A program made the translations under genes and the position numbers. The notes beneath the pieces were generated by a model. It saw only the letters and a program-made list of their open reading frames with translations. It was not told where the DNA came from and made no database searches. Positions 27,745-37,242 of a DNA stretch of 64,000 bases are shown one piece after another; position 1 is the first letter of the stretch, and the number at the start of each line of letters is the position of its first letter. The DNA lies in the NCBI RefSeq assembly GCF_014652535.1, contig NZ_BMYZ01000001.1:2108001-2172000 (forward strand). The letters are read 5' to 3'. This stretch comes from Cellvibrio zantedeschiae (GTDB lineage: Bacteria; Pseudomonadota; Gammaproteobacteria; Pseudomonadales; Cellvibrionaceae).

Positions 27745-27896
27745 AAAAGCCTACCCAATAAAATTTTGTCGATTTTACACAGATAAGACCTCAGAACCAT
27801 ATTTTTCATCGCTAAATCCAGCTCATCATGCACTGCAGGACGCCGCTCCTGCGCGTCCATGCGCTCGCGGCATACCGTTCATCCTGAACATAAAAA

Positions 27897-27918
27897 AACC
27901 CGGTATCACTACCGGGTT
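27897..27918. terminator. Terminator of the peroxiredoxin gene
   Basis: AACCCGGTA (27897-27905) pairs with TACCGGGTT (27910-27918), loop TCAC. On the minus strand the stem is followed by TTTTTTT-like bases (27891-27896 are A on the plus strand), about 35 bases past the peroxiredoxin stop. Confidence 0.8.
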
Positions 27919-27953
27919 CTCTTTTATGCTTCGCTAAATTTCAGCTTACGAAA

Positions 27954-28556
27954 TTAAAGCTTGTCGCCGTGCTCAGCCAGGTATTTAGCAACGCCTGCTG
28001 GAGAAGCGTCCATACCTGCATCACCTTCTTTCCAACCTGCTGGGCACACTTCACCGTGCTCTTGGTGGAAAATCAACGCATCAACGGTGCGAATGGTATC
28101 GTCGATGTTACGGCCGATTGGCAAGTCGTTTACGATTTGTGAACGCACAACGCCTTCTTCATCGATTACGAAAGTACCGCGGAAAGCAACACCATCTGCA
28201 GATTCTACGTCGTATGCTTTTGCAATTGAGTGAGTGATGTCAGCAACCAAAGTGTATTTAACCGGGCCAATACCACCTTCGTTTACTGGAGTGTTACGCC
28301 ATGCGTTGTGAGTGAATTGTGAATCGATAGAAACACCAATCACTTCTACATTGCGCTTTTTGAACTCTTCTACGCGGTGATCAAACGCCAACAACTCTGA
28401 TGGACATACAAAGGTGAAGTCCAATGGGTAGAAGAACACAACTGCTTTCTTGCCCTTGGTTGCTGCTGAAAATGAGTAACCGTCAACGATTTCGCCATTA
28501 GCCAATACAGCTGATGCGGTGAAATCCGGTGCTTTTTTACCTACTAATACGCCCAT
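27954..28556 (-). CDS. Typical 2-Cys peroxiredoxin (AhpC/TSA, Prx1 group)
   Basis: 200 residues. Peroxidatic Cys in FYPLDFTFVCPSELLAF near residue 50 and resolving Cys in HGEVCPAGWKEG near 170, placing it in the Prx1/AhpC group; extended C-terminus VAKYLAEHGDKL contains no obvious YF motif. It reduces hydrogen and organic peroxides using thioredoxin or AhpF. Strong ribosome site GGAG before the ATG and an exact terminator suggest a single-gene transcript with high expression. No ahpF or oxyR is adjacent. Confidence 0.95.
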   Translation of the reverse strand: MGVLVGKKAPDFTASAVLANGEIVDGYSFSAATKGKKAVVFFYPLDFTFVCPSELLAFDHRVEEFKKRNVEVIGVSIDSQFTHNAWRNTPVNEGGIGPVKYTLVADITHSIAKAYDVESADGVAFRGTFVIDEEGVVRSQIVNDLPIGRNIDDTIRTVDALIFHQEHGEVCPAGWKEGDAGMDASPAGVAKYLAEHGDKL

Positions 28557-28776
28557 GTCATATCTCCTGTGAGTTCATCTGAAAGTTATGATCGCCTCCC
28601 AAGCAATTGGCACATAAAAATGTGCGAAATTTGATTGCTTGAGATTCATCAATAGTGCCCAGCTATCATACACAGGCATTTCCAGCTGTCCCATTGATTT
28701 TTTATATAGTGCGTCTATACCTATGGCTATAAGATTAAAGAGTGGCCAATCGCCTGCTCTCCGCCACAGGTTATTA

Positions 28777-29682
28777 ATGAAATCTCACAATTCCCTCGCT
28801 CACTCTATCGGCATATGTTGGCTCCTCGTGGCGGCAGATGCGCTTTCCGCTACGCCTACCGTTTTTACTCACCGTGTGCGCGATGCTTACGTGAATTCGT
28901 CACCCACTTACGAAACAGCGCTGTTAAAACTCGCACTCGACAAAACCGTTGCAGAATATGGGCCTTATGAACTGAAGCCGGCACCGCAAATTAACGTGAG
29001 CCGCAGCCTGCAAAGTATTAAAGCCAATACTTTTCCTAACTATTTCGCCAGCCTTGGCTACAACGAGAGTTATGGCAGCCCGGATGAAATCAGCTACATC
29101 CGCTTTCCCATCGATCTCGGTCTTTTAAGCTATAGAACCTGCTTTGCTCCCCAATCCAGCCTTGAGCAGCTGGCCAAGATCAACACCCTGGATGAGCTTC
29201 GCAAACTCACCATCGGGCAAGGGCGCGGCTGGGTTGATGGTTCCATCCTCAAACATAATGGATTCAATGTGGTAGAAGTGGAACCTTACTCGGTTCTGTT
29301 TAAAATGGTTGCAGCCCACAGACTTGATCTCTTTTGTCGTGGTGCTAACGAGATCAAAGAAGAGTTTGAGCAATGGGGTACAACCGAAGGCTTGGGTTAC
29401 GACCGCCACCTGCTGATTTATTACCCCATGCCGATCTTTTTCTATACCAATAGCCAAAACAAAGAGGCTATAGCGCGGGTCACTAAAGGCTTGAAAAAAG
29501 CCTATAAAGACGGTTCCCTTCTGGCACTTTGGCGCACCCAACACCAGGCCAGCGTAGACTTTGCCGAGCTTGATAAACGTAAAGTCTTCAGGCTGGATAA
29601 CCCCTTGGTCAAATCCGTTGACTTTGACTACTCCAAATATTTTTATCACGTAAACATCAATCGCAAAGCGTCTCACCAATGA
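28777..29682 (+). CDS. Periplasmic substrate-binding-like protein (SBP family 3 fold)
   Basis: 301 residues from ATG 28777, which has CAGG six bases ahead and is followed by a signal peptide (SIGICWLLVAADALSA); an upstream frame to 28639 is not used. The body resembles amino-acid ABC transporter binding proteins: YETALLKLALDKTVAEYGPY, FPIDLGLLSYRTCFAPQSSL, RKLTIGQGRGWVDGSILKHN and FYTNSQNKEAIARVTKGLKK. No permease or ATPase gene is adjacent, so it is more likely a stand-alone sensor or orphan solute-binding domain than part of a transporter. Ligand unknown. Confidence 0.75.
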   Translation: MKSHNSLAHSIGICWLLVAADALSATPTVFTHRVRDAYVNSSPTYETALLKLALDKTVAEYGPYELKPAPQINVSRSLQSIKANTFPNYFASLGYNESYGSPDEISYIRFPIDLGLLSYRTCFAPQSSLEQLAKINTLDELRKLTIGQGRGWVDGSILKHNGFNVVEVEPYSVLFKMVAAHRLDLFCRGANEIKEEFEQWGTTEGLGYDRHLLIYYPMPIFFYTNSQNKEAIARVTKGLKKAYKDGSLLALWRTQHQASVDFAELDKRKVFRLDNPLVKSVDFDYSKYFYHVNINRKASHQ

Positions 29683-29807
29683 TTCCAGTCGCCTGTTGAT
29701 TGCCCAGACTGCCCCAAAATTGATACCATAGCGGCCTTTTTAAGCAGGCCAGATATTTTGCCGGTTTACCCCCGCCTCACCTTTATTTCCATATACAGAG
29801 AACATCT

Positions 29808-32699
29808 ATGTCAGTTGATTTTCGCTCAGCTTCGCTTACTCATTTGGCTTACAACGACGAGTTTGTTGCTCGCCACATAGGCCCAAATGCCCAGCAAACC
29901 GCCGCTATGCTCGAGACCTTGGGCGTAAGCTCAGTGAAGGAACTGATTGATAAAACTGTGCCGGACAATATTCGCCTGAAAGGCGAACTCAACCTGGGCA
30001 CTGCAGTGAGCGAGGCGAATGCCCTCGCCCAATTGAAAGCTATCGCCAGCAAAAACAAAGTCTTCAAAAGCTATATCGGCATGGGCTACCACGACACGCT
30101 TGTACCCTTAGTCGTTCTGCGCAACGTATTGGAAAACCCGGGCTGGTACACGGCTTATACACCCTACCAACCAGAAATCGCCCAAGGTCGTTTGGAAGCG
30201 TTGCTCAATTACCAACAAATGATTATCGACCTCACCGGCATGGAAATGGCGAACGCCTCGGTGTTGGATGAAGGCACGGCGGCGGCGGAAGCCATGGCCA
30301 TGTGCAAACGCCAAAATAAAAAGAGCAAATCCGATGTGTTTTTTGTGGATGCCGATACACACCCGCAAACTATCGCGGTAGTAAAAACCCGTGCAGAACA
30401 TTTCGGCTTTGAAATTCATGTTGCCGCTGTTGATGAAGTTGCCAATGGCGATTACTTTGGCGCGTTGCTGCAATACCCAGGCTCAACTGGCGTTGTGCGT
30501 GATTTAACTTCTCTCATCGAAGCTGCACACAAAAATAACGCGCTAGTCACCGTGGCTACAGACCCAATGGCATTGTTGTTATTGAAGTCACCCGGCGCTA
30601 TGGGTGCGGATGTTGTAGTAGGCACCAGCCAACGCTTTGGCGTACCTATGGGCTTTGGTGGCCCACACGCTGGCTTCTTCGCCTTCCGCGATGCCTACAA
30701 ACGCTCTGCCCCTGGCCGCATTATTGGTGTGTCCATTGATGCACGCGGCAAGCAAGCATTGCGTATGGCGATGCAAACGCGCGAACAACATATTCGCCGC
30801 GAAAAAGCCAACTCCAATATTTGTACATCGCAAGTGTTGTTAGCTGTCATGAGTGTGTTCTACGCGATTTATCACGGCCCCGATGGATTAAAACGCATCG
30901 CCAATCGCATTCATCGTTTAACGTCTATTGCCGCAACCGCATTGCAGCAAAAAGGTTTTGTACTCGCGAGCAATAATTTCTTTGACACCATTACTGTAAA
31001 CGTTGGCGGCAAGCAAAACGAAATTAATCAAGCTGCACACGCGGCAGAACTTAACGTGCGTCTAGTCGGTAGCGATTCAATCGGCATCAGCTTTAACGAA
31101 ACCACTAGCTTGCAGGACATTGCAAACCTGTTGGCAGCATTCGGCATTGTCGATGCAGAACTTGAAAGCATTGACGATATTCTTTCTGTTACCAACAAAG
31201 CAATTCCCGCAGAATTGCTGCGCACCGATGCGGTACTAACGCACCCGGTATTCAACAGTTTCCACAGCGAAACTGAAATGCTGCGTTATTTAAAACGTTT
31301 GGAATCAAAAGATATCGCACTCAACAATGCGATGATTCCACTCGGCTCTTGCACCATGAAATTAAATGCAACCGCTGAAATGATTCCCGTGACCTGGCCA
31401 GAATTTGGCAAATTGCATCCGTTTGCACCAATCGACCAAGCGCAAGGCTACAGCGAATTATTTGAAGAACTGCAAGAGATGTTAAAAGCCTGCACGGGTT
31501 ACGACGCAATTAGCTTGCAACCCAACGCAGGTTCACAAGGCGAATACGCAGGCCTCGTCGCCATCAAAAAATATTTTGAAAGCAAAGGCGAGCAGCGCGA
31601 TATTTGTTTAATTCCCTCATCCGCACACGGCACCAATCCCGCGTCTGCACAAATGGTGAGTTACAAAGTTGTTGTGGTTGCCTGCGATAACAACGGCAAC
31701 GTAGACCTCAATGATCTCGCACAAAAAATTGAAACTTACGGCGAACAAATCGCGTGCATCATGTGTACTTACCCTTCAACACACGGCGTGTTTGAAGAAG
31801 GCATTACACAGCTCTGCGATATGGTTCATGCCGTAGGTGCGCAAGTTTATATAGACGGTGCCAACATGAACGCACTCGTCGGCGTAGCAGCGCCAGGAAA
31901 ATTCGGCGGCGATGTTTCGCATTTAAACTTGCACAAAACTTTCTGCATTCCGCACGGCGGCGGCGGCCCGGGTATGGGGCCCATAGGCGTAGGCAAACAT
32001 TTGGCTCCGTTCCTCGCGGGGCACAATGTGCAATCAGTTCCGGGAACAGATCCCGCGAACGGAACAATCTCTGCTGCACCTTGGGGCTCAGCAAGTATTC
32101 TCCCTATTAGTTGGATGTACATCAAAATGATGGGCGCCGTCGGCATGCGTCAAGCAACTGAATACGCGATGTTAAACGCAAACTACGTTGCGAAAAAACT
32201 CGAAGATGCTTATCCAATTTTGTACAAAGGCACTAACGGATTTGTTGCGCACGAATGCTTGCTGGATTTGCGTCCACTAAAAGAAGCTAGTGGAATTAGC
32301 GAAGAAGATATTGCAAAACGCTTAATGGATTTCGGCTTCCACGCGCCAACAATGTCATTCCCGGTTGCTGGAACTTTGATGATTGAGCCAACCGAATCTG
32401 AATCAAAAGTTGAGTTGGATAAGTTTATCGAAGCTATGCAAATCATCCGTAAAGAAATCGCGCAAGTTATCGCTGGCGAAATCTCTGCCGATGCTAGCGC
32501 ATTGCACAACGCACCACATACGCAAGACGACATACTCGAAGAAAACTGGACCCGCGCTTATTCACGCGAAACCGCAAGCCGCCCTGCCGCTTGGTTGAAA
32601 AACCACAAAGTTTGGCCGAGTGTAAATCGTATTGATAACGTTTATGGAGATCGTAATCTCGTATGCTCATGTCCGAGCATTGAGAATTACATAGATTAA
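29808..32699 (+). CDS. gcvP: Glycine dehydrogenase (decarboxylating), glycine-cleavage P protein
   Basis: 963 residues, single-chain P protein. N-terminal half [40 protein letters not shown] and [13 protein letters not shown]-terminal half with the PLP lysine in [18 protein letters not shown]. It decarboxylates glycine and passes the aminomethyl group to the H protein. gcvH and gcvT are not adjacent, and no glycine riboswitch could be recognised in 29683-29807. Followed by a terminator. Confidence 0.97.
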   Translation: MSVDFRSASLTHLAYNDEFVARHIGPNAQQTAAMLETLGVSSVKELIDKTVPDNIRLKGELNLGTAVSEANALAQLKAIASKNKVFKSYIGMGYHDTLVPLVVLRNVLENPGWYTAYTPYQPEIAQGRLEALLNYQQMIIDLTGMEMANASVLDEGTAAAEAMAMCKRQNKKSKSDVFFVDADTHPQTIAVVKTRAEHFGFEIHVAAVDEVANGDYFGALLQYPGSTGVVRDLTSLIEAAHKNNALVTVATDPMALLLLKSPGAMGADVVVGTSQRFGVPMGFGGPHAGFFAFRDAYKRSAPGRIIGVSIDARGKQALRMAMQTREQHIRREKANSNICTSQVLLAVMSVFYAIYHGPDGLKRIANRIHRLTSIAATALQQKGFVLASNNFFDTITVNVGGKQNEINQAAHAAELNVRLVGSDSIGISFNETTSLQDIANLLAAFGIVDAELESIDDILSVTNKAIPAELLRTDAVLTHPVFNSFHSETEMLRYLKRLESKDIALNNAMIPLGSCTMKLNATAEMIPVTWPEFGKLHPFAPIDQAQGYSELFEELQEMLKACTGYDAISLQPNAGSQGEYAGLVAIKKYFESKGEQRDICLIPSSAHGTNPASAQMVSYKVVVVACDNNGNVDLNDLAQKIETYGEQIACIMCTYPSTHGVFEEGITQLCDMVHAVGAQVYIDGANMNALVGVAAPGKFGGDVSHLNLHKTFCIPHGGGGPGMGPIGVGKHLAPFLAGHNVQSVPGTDPANGTISAAPWGSASILPISWMYIKMMGAVGMRQATEYAMLNANYVAKKLEDAYPILYKGTNGFVAHECLLDLRPLKEASGISEEDIAKRLMDFGFHAPTMSFPVAGTLMIEPTESESKVELDKFIEAMQIIRKEIAQVIAGEISADASALHNAPHTQDDILEENWTRAYSRETASRPAAWLKNHKVWPSVNRIDNVYGDRNLVCSCPSIENYID

Positions 32700-32705
32700 A
32701 TACAT

Positions 32706-32727
32706 ACGGGCCGCAAGGCCCGTTTTG
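32706..32727 (+). terminator. Terminator of gcvP
   Basis: ACGGGCC (32706-32712), loop GCAA, GGCCCGT (32717-32723), then TTTTGTTATTT. Located 7 bases after the gcvP stop. Confidence 0.85.
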
Positions 32728-32822
32728 TTATTTACTCAGAATATTAAACAAAATTTTTAAAAATGTTTTTAAGCGCAAAAGGGAAACAACAAGCACAACG
32801 CGGTTACGGAGATGAAATAAAC

Positions 32823-33212
32823 ATGAAACTTGCTCCCCTTCTTTGTGTTCATGATGTGCAATCAAGTAGTCTTTGGTATCAACAACTATTGGGCTGCACG
32901 AGCGGTCATGGTGGAGATGAATACGAGCGACTGAATGTAAATGGGGAACTCATATTACAATTGCACAAATGGGATACAAAACATAATCACGGCCCGCTTG
33001 GTGACGCGCAGCTGCGTCCATACGGAAATGGTGTGCTTCTGTGGTTTGAACTAAATGATTTTCACGCTGCAGTGACTCGTGCTTCTGCAATGGAGGTAAA
33101 AGTTCTTAAGCAACCTCATTTGAGCGAGAATGAAAATTGGGAATATTGGTTATGTGACCCCGATGGCTACACAATTGTGCTTACAAGCCCACTTCCGCAA
33201 CACACCTCATAA
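32823..33212 (+). CDS. VOC-family (glyoxalase/bleomycin-resistance-like) protein
   Basis: 129 residues from ATG 32823: MKLAPLLCVHDVQSSSLWYQ, then LGCTSGHGGDEYERLN, LWFELNDFHAAVTRA and a closing ENWEYWLCDPDGYTIVLTS, the two beta-alpha-beta-beta-beta modules of the VOC fold. A metal-binding or substrate site cannot be assigned. An upstream in-frame start at 32763 would add 20 residues; the chosen ATG has GGAG 11 bases ahead, a little far. No operon partners. Confidence 0.85.
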   Translation: MKLAPLLCVHDVQSSSLWYQQLLGCTSGHGGDEYERLNVNGELILQLHKWDTKHNHGPLGDAQLRPYGNGVLLWFELNDFHAAVTRASAMEVKVLKQPHLSENENWEYWLCDPDGYTIVLTSPLPQHTS

Positions 33213-33444
33213 ACCCCGCATTTAAAAATATAGACAAAACTTCGGTTTATCTAAGTTTTGAGCAATTGAAAATCCTTCGTGAAACTGGCCTTAATGACCA
33301 AGCCTTTAAGCAAACTGCTGCCTAAATCTCAAATTCAATTGAAACGTCGCCAAAATCTCTCAGAAAAAATATTAGCTTCTATACTTAAGCGACAAGGTAG
33401 GCAGCAAGCTTTTAGGCTGCTTGAGTCCAGTCAAGGAGCGTTAC

Positions 33445-35544
33445 ATGTTTTTCAGCCCAACAATCAGGAATAGGCTTTTTTGTGCAAGCTTGAGCTGCAC
33501 ATGCTGTGCCGTGAGTGCAGCTCCAAATGAAGCTGACCAATTGTTGGAGCTTGCCCTTGAAGACTTGATGAAAATCAAAGTCGTATCCACTACCCGCACC
33601 GCGTTAAACGTGTGGAAAGCTCCCGCTACGGTTAATCTTTATAACGCACAAGATATCCGCGAAATGGGTTTTAAAACCCTCTACGACCTGCTCAACACAG
33701 TGGCGGGAGTACAAACCTACAATGCATCCGTCGGCCGTCAAAGAGCCTGGTTCAGGGGTGCGCAAAGCGAGTTCAACAGCAAAATCGCTCTATTTATTGA
33801 TGGTGTGCCCTTCCGAAATTTGCGTGGTGGCTTTCCCATGGATATGGCATTGCCGATTGATACCGTAAAAAGTGTTGAGATAGTCCGCGGCCCAGGATCG
33901 ACCTTGTACGGTACCAATGCCCTTTCGGGCTCTATCCATATTCGCACCTTTAGCCCAAGTGAGCTGGGCGATCGCACTCAAGTAAAGGCGGAGGCCGGTA
34001 ATCAAGAGAGCTATGGAGCGCTGGTTCAGCATTCGCAAGTGATGGACACTGGTGGATTTACCCTTGAAGCGAGAGACTGGAAAAGTAACGGTTACACTAG
34101 CGAGCGAGATCGCTCTGGCCTGAACTTATCAGGGCAATCAACACCGCAGGAACTTCAGTCTGCGCGCGCTAAAGCATCTTTCCTCAACGACAAATTAATA
34201 GTGTCTGCATCAGCCAGCCGTTTTGAGTTTCACACACCTTACAAGGGCGTATTCCGCCCTAAAGATATAGCAGACTACGACACGCAGCTTAGCCTTAATT
34301 ACAGAGACAGCTTGAGTGAAAATGTTGACCTGGATTTTCTAACTTACTACAAGCGCATCAAAGCTAACGAAAGTGAAACTAATACACTCTTTTTTGCGAG
34401 CGGAAATGTTCGATCATTTACTGAAGAGTTTTCTCAGGAAGAAACTGAACTTTTTGGTACACAGCCCTACATCACCTGGAACCTGGACGAAAAAAACCAG
34501 TTGTTAATAGGTGCCGATTTGCAACATGAGCGAGTGCTGGCCAATGTCATTTCGCCCCTGACAACCACTTACAGCGAAGATGGCACTCATGGTGCCCCTA
34601 CTCCTGCCGTCATTGACTGGAGTGGCCGCAAGATATCTACACAACGCGTCGCGCTCTACGCGCAACATACTTTAAATTTTAACGAGGGCCGTACAAGCCT
34701 GACAACCGGATGGCGGCATGATGCGGTAGAACGTTTAGATGCTGAAAACAGTATTCGTATCGGCCTAACGCAAGATTTCAATCCAAATTGGTTTGGCAAA
34801 CTTTTATACGGAAGCGCATTTCGCGAGCCAAGTTTTGTCGAATACCTGCGCATTGATGCAGGCGAAATAGCACCCGAATCTGAAGACATGAAAACAGCAG
34901 AGCTACAGTTAGGTTATCGCACAGATAAACAATTAAGTACGCTCACGTTTTTTTCGAATCGTTACGATAACTATATTGAAAGAGATAATACCGGCGCCAT
35001 AGGAACCGAAAATTTTCGTAACACTGGCCGTCGCCAAATGAAAGGAATTGAATTCGAAAGTCGCATCAGCATTAGCAATCAATTAAAGGTATTTTTTAAC
35101 GCAGATTATTTGCACACACATGATGATGAGTTAAATATTTCCCTACCCTTTCTTGCAGATTATCACGTCTCTACCGGTGTAAATTACTGGTTTCCATTAC
35201 TGCAAGGAAAACTCAATAGCAACCTTTATGTACGCAATAGCAGCGACCGTGAAGATTTTGACTCCTCCATTACGGTGCAACCGGGAGGTCACCTGCGACC
35301 CAACACTTACAGCGATGGTTATTACATCCTGAACGCAAACATGCAATATCACGCGCAGTACGCTGCGGGCCAAGAGTTCACACTTGAGCTCAACATCAAA
35401 AACTTATTGAACGAGCAATACTACGACCGCAACTTACCTTTAACAGGTTTCCGTGGTGTTTATAAAGACAAACGCTACACACTTTGGGACGCCCAAGCAC
35501 CAAGCCGAACAATAACACTGGCGTTAGAATATCGTTGGAAATAA
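33445..35544 (+). CDS. TonB-dependent outer-membrane receptor
   Basis: 699 residues from ATG 33445, which has a perfect AAGGAG six bases ahead. Signal peptide (RLFCASLSCTCCAVSAAP), then a plug domain (APATVNLYNAQDIREMGFKT, GVQTYNASVGRQRAWFRG, SVEIVRGPGSTLYGTNALSG) and a 22-strand-type barrel ending NIKNLLNEQYYDRNLPLTGF and a final strand in ALEYRWK. Closest in feel to cobalamin/siderophore-type receptors, but ligand cannot be told. The 230 bases upstream (33213-33444) hold a small hairpin (33401-33405/33416-33420) and no gene; regulation by Fur or a riboswitch was not recognised. Transcribed alone. Confidence 0.92.
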   Translation: MFFSPTIRNRLFCASLSCTCCAVSAAPNEADQLLELALEDLMKIKVVSTTRTALNVWKAPATVNLYNAQDIREMGFKTLYDLLNTVAGVQTYNASVGRQRAWFRGAQSEFNSKIALFIDGVPFRNLRGGFPMDMALPIDTVKSVEIVRGPGSTLYGTNALSGSIHIRTFSPSELGDRTQVKAEAGNQESYGALVQHSQVMDTGGFTLEARDWKSNGYTSERDRSGLNLSGQSTPQELQSARAKASFLNDKLIVSASASRFEFHTPYKGVFRPKDIADYDTQLSLNYRDSLSENVDLDFLTYYKRIKANESETNTLFFASGNVRSFTEEFSQEETELFGTQPYITWNLDEKNQLLIGADLQHERVLANVISPLTTTYSEDGTHGAPTPAVIDWSGRKISTQRVALYAQHTLNFNEGRTSLTTGWRHDAVERLDAENSIRIGLTQDFNPNWFGKLLYGSAFREPSFVEYLRIDAGEIAPESEDMKTAELQLGYRTDKQLSTLTFFSNRYDNYIERDNTGAIGTENFRNTGRRQMKGIEFESRISISNQLKVFFNADYLHTHDDELNISLPFLADYHVSTGVNYWFPLLQGKLNSNLYVRNSSDREDFDSSITVQPGGHLRPNTYSDGYYILNANMQYHAQYAAGQEFTLELNIKNLLNEQYYDRNLPLTGFRGVYKDKRYTLWDAQAPSRTITLALEYRWK

Positions 35545-35610
35545 ATTCATCACTATTATTCTTTTTAATCTCCCTGTCGGCGGATATTTAATCCCCTCCC
35601 ACACCAATTA

Positions 35611-35630
35611 AGGATCTTTAAGGATCTTTA
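35611..35630. repeat. Short tandem repeat (2 x 10 bp)
   Basis: AGGATCTTTA is present twice in a row, with AGAATC following. It lies in a 207-base space downstream of the receptor gene where no terminator hairpin is evident. Confidence 0.6.
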
Positions 35631-35751
35631 AGAATCCCGGCTCGCCTGATAAACCAGTGTATAAACACATTTCGCTCTAGCGATTCCATTATCTAAAAAT
35701 GTGTTTGTTTTATAGTGCTTTTATCAGCTCGTTAAAACCTGGAGAATCATA

Positions 35752-36525
35752 ATGAAAGAGTTTGCGCTAATCGGTCAGCTTTTTATTGCACTTGCTTTAT
35801 TTGTCTTTGGAATTCAGCACTTTGCTTACCTGAATTTTGTAACACGTGCCTTCCCGCCCTTACCCTTGTGGATTCCTGCATCTGGCGTTTTTGCCTGTAT
35901 TTTTGGCGCTCTCTTATGCTTAACCAGTCTCGCAATTGTATCCAGGTATAAAACGCGCGTGTTTACGTTGTTACTTGCAAGTGCAATTTTTATTATGTTC
36001 GCCATATTTTTGCTTCCATCCTTATTGGTAAATCTTAAAAATGGCTTTTTATGGACAAACTCCGGTAAAGCTTTGGTGCTAGTAGGCGCTAATTTATTGG
36101 TCGCGGGAAGTGTCGCCGGGGAAACCTCAAATAGCCTCTTGAAATTTCTGGAACGATTTATCCCCCTTGGCAAATATCTACTGGCCGGATTTTTTATTCT
36201 AGCCGCCATACTGCATTTTATTTATGCGGAGTTTGTAGCCACCCTCATCCCCGCCTGGATTCCTGCACATTTGTTTTGGACCTACTTTGCGGCAATTGCC
36301 CTTATCGCCGGAGCGATTGGCATGCTTGTTCCAAAAACCGCAAAATTAGCAGCGGCATTGTCGGCACTGATGGTTTTCTTGTGGGTAATTCTGCTACACA
36401 TCCCACGCGCGTGGACTATCCACGACGCAAACGAAACAACCTCATTATTTGAAGCGCTGGCCATGTGTGGCATGGCACTGTTAATTATGGTGAAGGCAGC
36501 AGAAAGCAGGAACACACCGCAGTAA
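35752..36525 (+). CDS. Membrane protein with two DoxX-like halves
   Basis: 257 residues with seven to eight hydrophobic segments. Two halves look alike: ALFVFGIQHFAYLNFVTRAF with PLWIPASGVFACIFGALL (N-terminal), and LAAILHFIYAEFVATLIPAW with IPAHLFWTYFAAIALIAGAI (C-terminal). Each contains a G/A-x-x-HF-x-Y pattern followed by an Ile/Trp-Pro-Ala motif. This suggests an internal duplication of a four-helix DoxX-like unit, a fold seen in quinone-related and redox membrane proteins. No catalytic role can be assigned. Not in an evident operon. Confidence 0.75.
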   Translation: MKEFALIGQLFIALALFVFGIQHFAYLNFVTRAFPPLPLWIPASGVFACIFGALLCLTSLAIVSRYKTRVFTLLLASAIFIMFAIFLLPSLLVNLKNGFLWTNSGKALVLVGANLLVAGSVAGETSNSLLKFLERFIPLGKYLLAGFFILAAILHFIYAEFVATLIPAWIPAHLFWTYFAAIALIAGAIGMLVPKTAKLAAALSALMVFLWVILLHIPRAWTIHDANETTSLFEALAMCGMALLIMVKAAESRNTPQ

Positions 36526-36775
36526 TGTTAAGGCTACAAACGGTACGGTGATTTTTAAGCAGAGCACATCTTTTTGCGACCATAACAGCCCTAAAGTTGG
36601 TTAAAAATCCAACAGGAGTGGCTGAGTAATAATCCTATGGTAATATGTAGAAAGATGGGAATTTGGTTTATTCTTATCCAAGCACCTAGCTATTTTTGAT
36701 CTATAAGAAAAACCTTTGTGCCCGGCTTTAAAAGGCTAGGCACATCACTAACGCTTAAAAATGGGAGTCACCTAA

Positions 36776-37069
36776 ATGTTAGATTTATTAAAAGTCGATT
36801 TAGAAAGCCAATACAAAGGTTTCAACATTTGCTTCTGGGTTATGTTGATAATAGCCACTATAGCCTCTTTATTAGGTAGCCCCAATTTGGCTATCGCTTT
36901 GGGCACATTAGGTTTGGTAAGCGGCGCGATTGGTCAACTAAAATTAATATTAATGAACCAACAACGCTTTTTAGCAAACCAGGAAACATTTCTTACCAAC
37001 CAGGAAAAGTTTCTGGCAAACCAAAAATTGTTCCTTGAACAACTTGAAGCCATAAAAACAAAATCTTAA
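36776..37069 (+). CDS. Small membrane protein with a repeated FLxNQ tail
   Basis: 97 residues: a soluble start (DLLKVDLESQYKGFNICFWV), two membrane helices (VMLIIATIASLLGSP, LAIALGTLGLVSGAIGQL) and a C-terminal segment repeating a seven-residue unit: QRFLANQETFLTNQEKFLAN then QKLFLEQLEAIKTK. The repeat likely forms an amphipathic coiled coil. Preceded by GGGAG before the ATG and followed by a strong hairpin, so it is a single-gene transcript. No family recognised. Confidence 0.72.
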   Translation: MLDLLKVDLESQYKGFNICFWVMLIIATIASLLGSPNLAIALGTLGLVSGAIGQLKLILMNQQRFLANQETFLTNQEKFLANQKLFLEQLEAIKTKS

Positions 37070-37079
37070 TCATTTCTAT

Positions 37080-37115
37080 TAGCCTCCCGACAACAATATC
37101 GCAGTCGGGAGGCTA
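37080..37115 (+). terminator. Strong hairpin after the small membrane protein gene
   Basis: TAGCCTCCCGAC (37080-37091) pairs perfectly with GTCGGGAGGCTA (37104-37115), 12-base loop. A U run is absent (AAATATCTTG), but position just after the stop points to a terminator or 3' stabiliser. Confidence 0.7.
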
Positions 37116-37242
37116 AATATCTTGTTATATCCCGACACCCTCACAAGATACCTGGCAATTTTCATTGCTTACCCGCAACAATCTGTACCTCAATATAATT
37201 TAATACACCAACGATTTATCCAAACATAACAGGAATTATTTC

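Noticed and set aside
29683..29807. Glycine riboswitch before gcvP
   Set aside because: The 125-base leader lacks recognisable glycine aptamer motifs or a tandem aptamer; it is also too short for two aptamers.
33279..33473. Possible 64-residue gene upstream of the TonB receptor
   Set aside because: It overlaps the receptor's ribosome site and signal peptide in another frame; composition looks random.
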